Made by a program: the position numbers and the translations under genes
Shown here: positions 61,430-64,000 of the stretch, in pieces
Position numbering within the stretch: the first letter of the stretch is position 1
How the letters are laid out: every line of letters starts with the position of its first letter
The notes under the pieces: generated by a model
What the model saw: the letters and a program-made list of their open reading frames with translations, nothing else
The model's database searches: none
What the model was told of the DNA's origin: nothing
NCBI GenBank assembly: GCA_012520645.1
Contig: JAAYNV010000040.1
Location: forward strand, 1-64,000
Reading direction: 5' to 3'
Length of the DNA stretch: 64,000 nucleotides
From: Clostridiales bacterium
GTDB lineage: Bacteria > Bacillota > Clostridia > Lachnospirales > Lachnospiraceae

Positions 61430-61475
61430 GCGTACCCGGATGAAATTCCGGGTATGTTAAGGGTCTCTTTTTTTG
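61420..61475 (+). terminator. Riboswitch-linked terminator
   Basis: GAGACTTTTAGCGTACCCGG (61420-61439) pairs over 20 bp (four G-U) with CCGGGTATGTTAAGGGTCTC (61448-61467), then T7. Its left arm shares the CTTTTA strand of aptamer P1, so folding of the aptamer should prevent termination (ligand ON). The right arm can also pair with the aptamer's AACATACCCCGG. Confidence 0.85.
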
Positions 61476-61502
61476 AAAATAACAGAAAGGGAGAATGAAA
61501 AT

Positions 61503-63143
61503 ATGGAATGGAGCAGTATACTCGCATTGCCTGGTGGATTGGCACTTTTTCTTTATGGGATGCAGATGATGAGCGGCGGCTTGGAGGCGGCAGCCGGAAA
61601 TCGTATGAAATCAATTTTAGAGAAGCTGACTTCGAATCGTATCAAAGGAGTGCTGGTTGGCGCAGCAATTACTGCAGTCATACAGTCCTCTTCCGCTACA
61701 ACCGTTATGGTTGTTGGATTTGTCAATTCCGGGCTGATGAGTCTGACCCAGGCAATCTGGATTATTATGGGTGCCAATATCGGTACAACGATTACGGGAC
61801 AGCTCATTGCGCTGGACATCAGTGCCATTGCACCATTTATTGCATTTGCAGGTGTGGTTCTGGTGGTTTTTACCAAAAACGAAAGGCTGCATCATATCGG
61901 GGATATTATAGCCGGTCTGGGAGTACTCTTTATCGGTATGGAAATGATGGGAAATGCCATGGAACCGCTGCAGTATTGTGCAGGGTTTAGGCGGATCATC
62001 ACACAGTTTGACAATCCTTTTTTTGGCATTCTTGCAGGTGCCATCTTTACCGCCATGATACAATCCTCGTCAGCATCGGTTGGTATTTTACAGGCGTTGG
62101 CGGGAAGCGGAATGATCGGGCTTTCCGGGGCGGTATATGTGCTGTTTGGACAAAATATCGGAACCTGTATTACAGCAGTATTAGCCTCCATCGGAACAAA
62201 AGTAAATGCCAGACGGACCACTCTGATTCATCTGATGTTCAATATTTTCGGAACGATCGTTTTTACCCTGATCTGTCTGTGCACGGGTTTTATTCCATGG
62301 GTGGAACAGCTTGTACCGGATAATCCTGTGGCACAGATTGCCAATGTACATACTATCTTTAATGTGGTTACAACGCTGCTTCTCCTGCCGGTGGGGGCAT
62401 ATCTCGGGAAAATCGCCGTAAAGATTTTGCCGGAAAAGGAGGAGGATCTGGAAGCTAAAAGGCAGCTTTTATATCTGACACCAATTGATTATCGCAGAGG
62501 GCATCTGGTGGGGCAGCTTTCGGTATCCATTTCGGGACTTTTGAAAGAAATCAGGCGGATGCACAGTCTGGTCAGAGAAAATGTAGAGGCGGCATTTGAA
62601 GCAGTCCTAAGGGGAGAAGAGGAAGGATATTCGGCAATTCAGGATAAGGAAGAATACATTGATTACCTGAATGCAGAGATTTCCAGTTACATTGGAAAGG
62701 TTATGGTTATGGAGATGTCGGAACAGGATTCAAAGCTGATTAGCGCCTGTTTTTCGGTGATCGGGAATCTGGAACGAATTGGAGATCATGCCATGAACAT
62801 AGCGGGCTATGCGGCAGATCTACAGAGGAGAGGATTGGAACTTTCACCGTTTGCAAAAATCGAAGTGCTGAAGATGAAGGAAATTTCCTTACAGGCAGTG
62901 GATAATATCAGTGGAAAAGAGGGAATGCTTTTTTATAGAGTTTTGGAACAGGCGGCTAAATATGAGCAGAAAATAGATGATATGAATGAAGAATTCAGAG
63001 AGAATCAGGTACAGCGGATGAAGGAGGGGCTGTGTAAACCGCAGGCAGGGATTCTGTTTTCAGAAATGCTTACGGACTTTGAACGGATCGGAGATCATAC
63101 TTTGAATATAGCAAACCAGTATCGCAGAATGGAAAAACAGTAA
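61503..63143 (+). CDS. Na/Pi cotransporter family protein with PhoU domain
   Basis: A 546-residue membrane transporter. Two Na_Pi_cotrans repeats carry QSSSATTVMVVGFVNSG (about 60-76) and QSSSASVGILQAL, with GANIGTTITGQLIAL and GQNIGTCITAVLAS. A cytoplasmic PhoU-like helical domain follows (about 350-540, with two ERIGDHAMNIA/ERIGDHTLNIA motifs). ATG 61503 (AAGGGAG upstream) is preferred over TTG 61473. It may move phosphate with sodium; control by a Mn2+ riboswitch hints at metal-phosphate balance. Confidence 0.9.
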   Translation: MEWSSILALPGGLALFLYGMQMMSGGLEAAAGNRMKSILEKLTSNRIKGVLVGAAITAVIQSSSATTVMVVGFVNSGLMSLTQAIWIIMGANIGTTITGQLIALDISAIAPFIAFAGVVLVVFTKNERLHHIGDIIAGLGVLFIGMEMMGNAMEPLQYCAGFRRIITQFDNPFFGILAGAIFTAMIQSSSASVGILQALAGSGMIGLSGAVYVLFGQNIGTCITAVLASIGTKVNARRTTLIHLMFNIFGTIVFTLICLCTGFIPWVEQLVPDNPVAQIANVHTIFNVVTTLLLLPVGAYLGKIAVKILPEKEEDLEAKRQLLYLTPIDYRRGHLVGQLSVSISGLLKEIRRMHSLVRENVEAAFEAVLRGEEEGYSAIQDKEEYIDYLNAEISSYIGKVMVMEMSEQDSKLISACFSVIGNLERIGDHAMNIAGYAADLQRRGLELSPFAKIEVLKMKEISLQAVDNISGKEGMLFYRVLEQAAKYEQKIDDMNEEFRENQVQRMKEGLCKPQAGILFSEMLTDFERIGDHTLNIANQYRRMEKQ

Positions 63144-63166
63144 GTCGGAAAGGAAGGAACAGATAT

Positions 63167-64000
63167 ATGGCAGAAAAGTGGCATGCAAAAGAAATCAGGG
63201 AGATTTATGATACATTGAGTATTTCCGGAGAGGGTCTTTCTGGTGAAGAGGCAAAAAGACGTCAGGAGAAGTATGGAAGAAATGAGTTGGCAGAGAACGG
63301 AAAGAAGAGTATACTGCGTATTTTTATGGAACAGTTTCAGGATTTTTTGGTACTGATACTCATTGTGGCGGCTGTAATGTCCGGTTTTATGGGAGATCTG
63401 GAGAGCAGTCTGGTCATTCTGGCAGTCATTACCATGAATGCCGTTTTAGGAACAATTCAGAACAAAAAGGCGGAGCAGTCCTTAGAAGGTCTGAAAAAAA
63501 TGTCAGCCCCGCAAGCAAAGGTGTTACGGGATGGGGAACTGACTGAACTTGCGGCAGCGCAACTGGTACCGGGGGACATTTTGTTTCTGGAGGCGGGCGA
63601 TTTTGTTCCGGCAGACGGACGGATTCTGGAAAATGCCAGCATGAAGTTCAATGAAAGTGCCCTGACAGGAGAGAGCGTTACAGTGGAGAAATCCACGGAG
63701 GTGCTTGCGGCGGAAACATCGCTTTGTGACCGGAAGAATATGGTATTTTCCGGCAGCTTTTTAACCTACGGCAGAGGAAAGGTTGTAGTGACGGATACTG
63801 GTATGAATACGGAACTTGGGAAAATAGCGGTATTGCTTAAGAATACGAAGGAGAAGCTTACGCCACTGCAGGTCAGTCTGAACCGGTTCGGACGAAGTCT
63901 TTCGTTTCTGATCCTTGGAATCTGCGTGGTACTGTTTGTGATCAGTACGATGCGGGGAATGAAAATGGCAGATGCTTTTTTGTTTGCGGTGGCTTTGGCA
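63167..64000 (+). CDS. Cation-transporting P-type ATPase (Ca2+/Mn2+ type), 5' part
   Basis: A P2-type ATPase that runs off the window after 278 codons, so it is missing from the ORF track. ATG 63167 follows GGAAAGGAAGG. The N-terminal cation-ATPase domain (EIYDTLSISGEGLSGEEAKRR) leads to two helices (FLVLILIVAAVMSGFMG, LVILAVITMNAVLG), then the actuator domain with LVPGDILFLEAGDFVPADGR and ALTGESVTVEK. It resembles SERCA/PMCA-like Ca2+ pumps, a class often under yybP-ykoY riboswitches as Mn2+ exporters. The phosphorylation site lies beyond the window. Confidence 0.9.
   Translation, partial: MAEKWHAKEIREIYDTLSISGEGLSGEEAKRRQEKYGRNELAENGKKSILRIFMEQFQDFLVLILIVAAVMSGFMGDLESSLVILAVITMNAVLGTIQNKKAEQSLEGLKKMSAPQAKVLRDGELTELAAAQLVPGDILFLEAGDFVPADGRILENASMKFNESALTGESVTVEKSTEVLAAETSLCDRKNMVFSGSFLTYGRGKVVVTDTGMNTELGKIAVLLKNTKEKLTPLQVSLNRFGRSLSFLILGICVVLFVISTMRGMKMADAFLFAVALA

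Overview
The window looks like a chromosomal segment of an endospore-forming, low-to-mid GC Gram-positive anaerobe of the Clostridia, most likely family Lachnospiraceae. This is inferred from gene content: a dcw cell-division/peptidoglycan cluster followed by spoIIGA-sigE-sigG, a PASTA-kinase translation/rRNA-modification cluster, HrcA/CIRCE, B12 and Mn2+ riboswitches, and strong AGGAGG ribosome binding sites. No rRNA, tRNA or CRISPR array was recognised.

Region 1-5.3 kb is a worn accessory zone: the C-terminal part of a large serine recombinase interrupted by an in-frame TAG, a WYL regulator, a DJ-1/PfpI protein, a GyrI-like protein, wreckage of a LysR gene and of a carboxymuconolactone decarboxylase-cupin fusion, and an AT-rich flavodoxin/ferredoxin (EFR1-type) gene. 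That gene lies between two copies of an ~85-bp element carrying a promoter-like sequence and a 19-codon mini-ORF. Region 5.3-9.7 kb is a MoxR ATPase / DUF58 / transglutaminase (TgpA-like) operon whose last gene is frameshifted at a T6 tract.

Region 9.7-12.2 kb is a cobalamin-riboswitch operon for two surface lipoproteins, an exported CbiK-type chelatase and a two-repeat NEAT-like protein. Region 12.2-17.7 kb is a TetR gene divergent from a compact thiotemplate-like cluster: SCP2 protein, alpha/beta hydrolase, condensation-type acyltransferase, acyl carrier protein and AMP-dependent acyl ligase. Its product is unknown and it is the best candidate for an undescribed pathway. Region 17.7-29.5 kb holds a lipoprotein, a GNAT-TetR pair with a palindromic operator, a MarR-citrate synthase pair under a perfect CIRCE element, a five-gene TIR/DUF6273 - secreted FG-GAP - response regulator - histidine kinase - membrane protein operon, and a chemoreceptor.

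Region 29.7-44.1 kb is housekeeping: murE, priA, def, fmt, yugP-like, rsmB, rlmN, prpC, prkC, rsgA, ychF, lgt. Region 44.2-57.5 kb is the dcw cluster (mraZ, rsmH, ftsL, two class B PBPs, mraY, murD, ftsW, murA, ftsQ, ftsZ), with five 10-bp MraZ-type repeats in front; murF, murC and murG are absent and murA sits after ftsW. Region 57.5-60.4 kb is the sporulation block (spoIIGA split at a T6 tract, sigE, and sigG plus ylmC inverted on the minus strand). It is followed by nrdR, a small membrane protein, and a yybP-ykoY-type Mn2+ riboswitch in front of a Na/Pi-cotransporter-PhoU protein and a P-type cation ATPase that runs off the window.

Three genes (TgpA-like, second PBP, spoIIGA) are each one base short in a homopolymer tract (T6, A7, T6). 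Either the assembly under-calls homopolymers or these genes are slippage-controlled or damaged. Starts and intactness at those loci should be read with that in mind.
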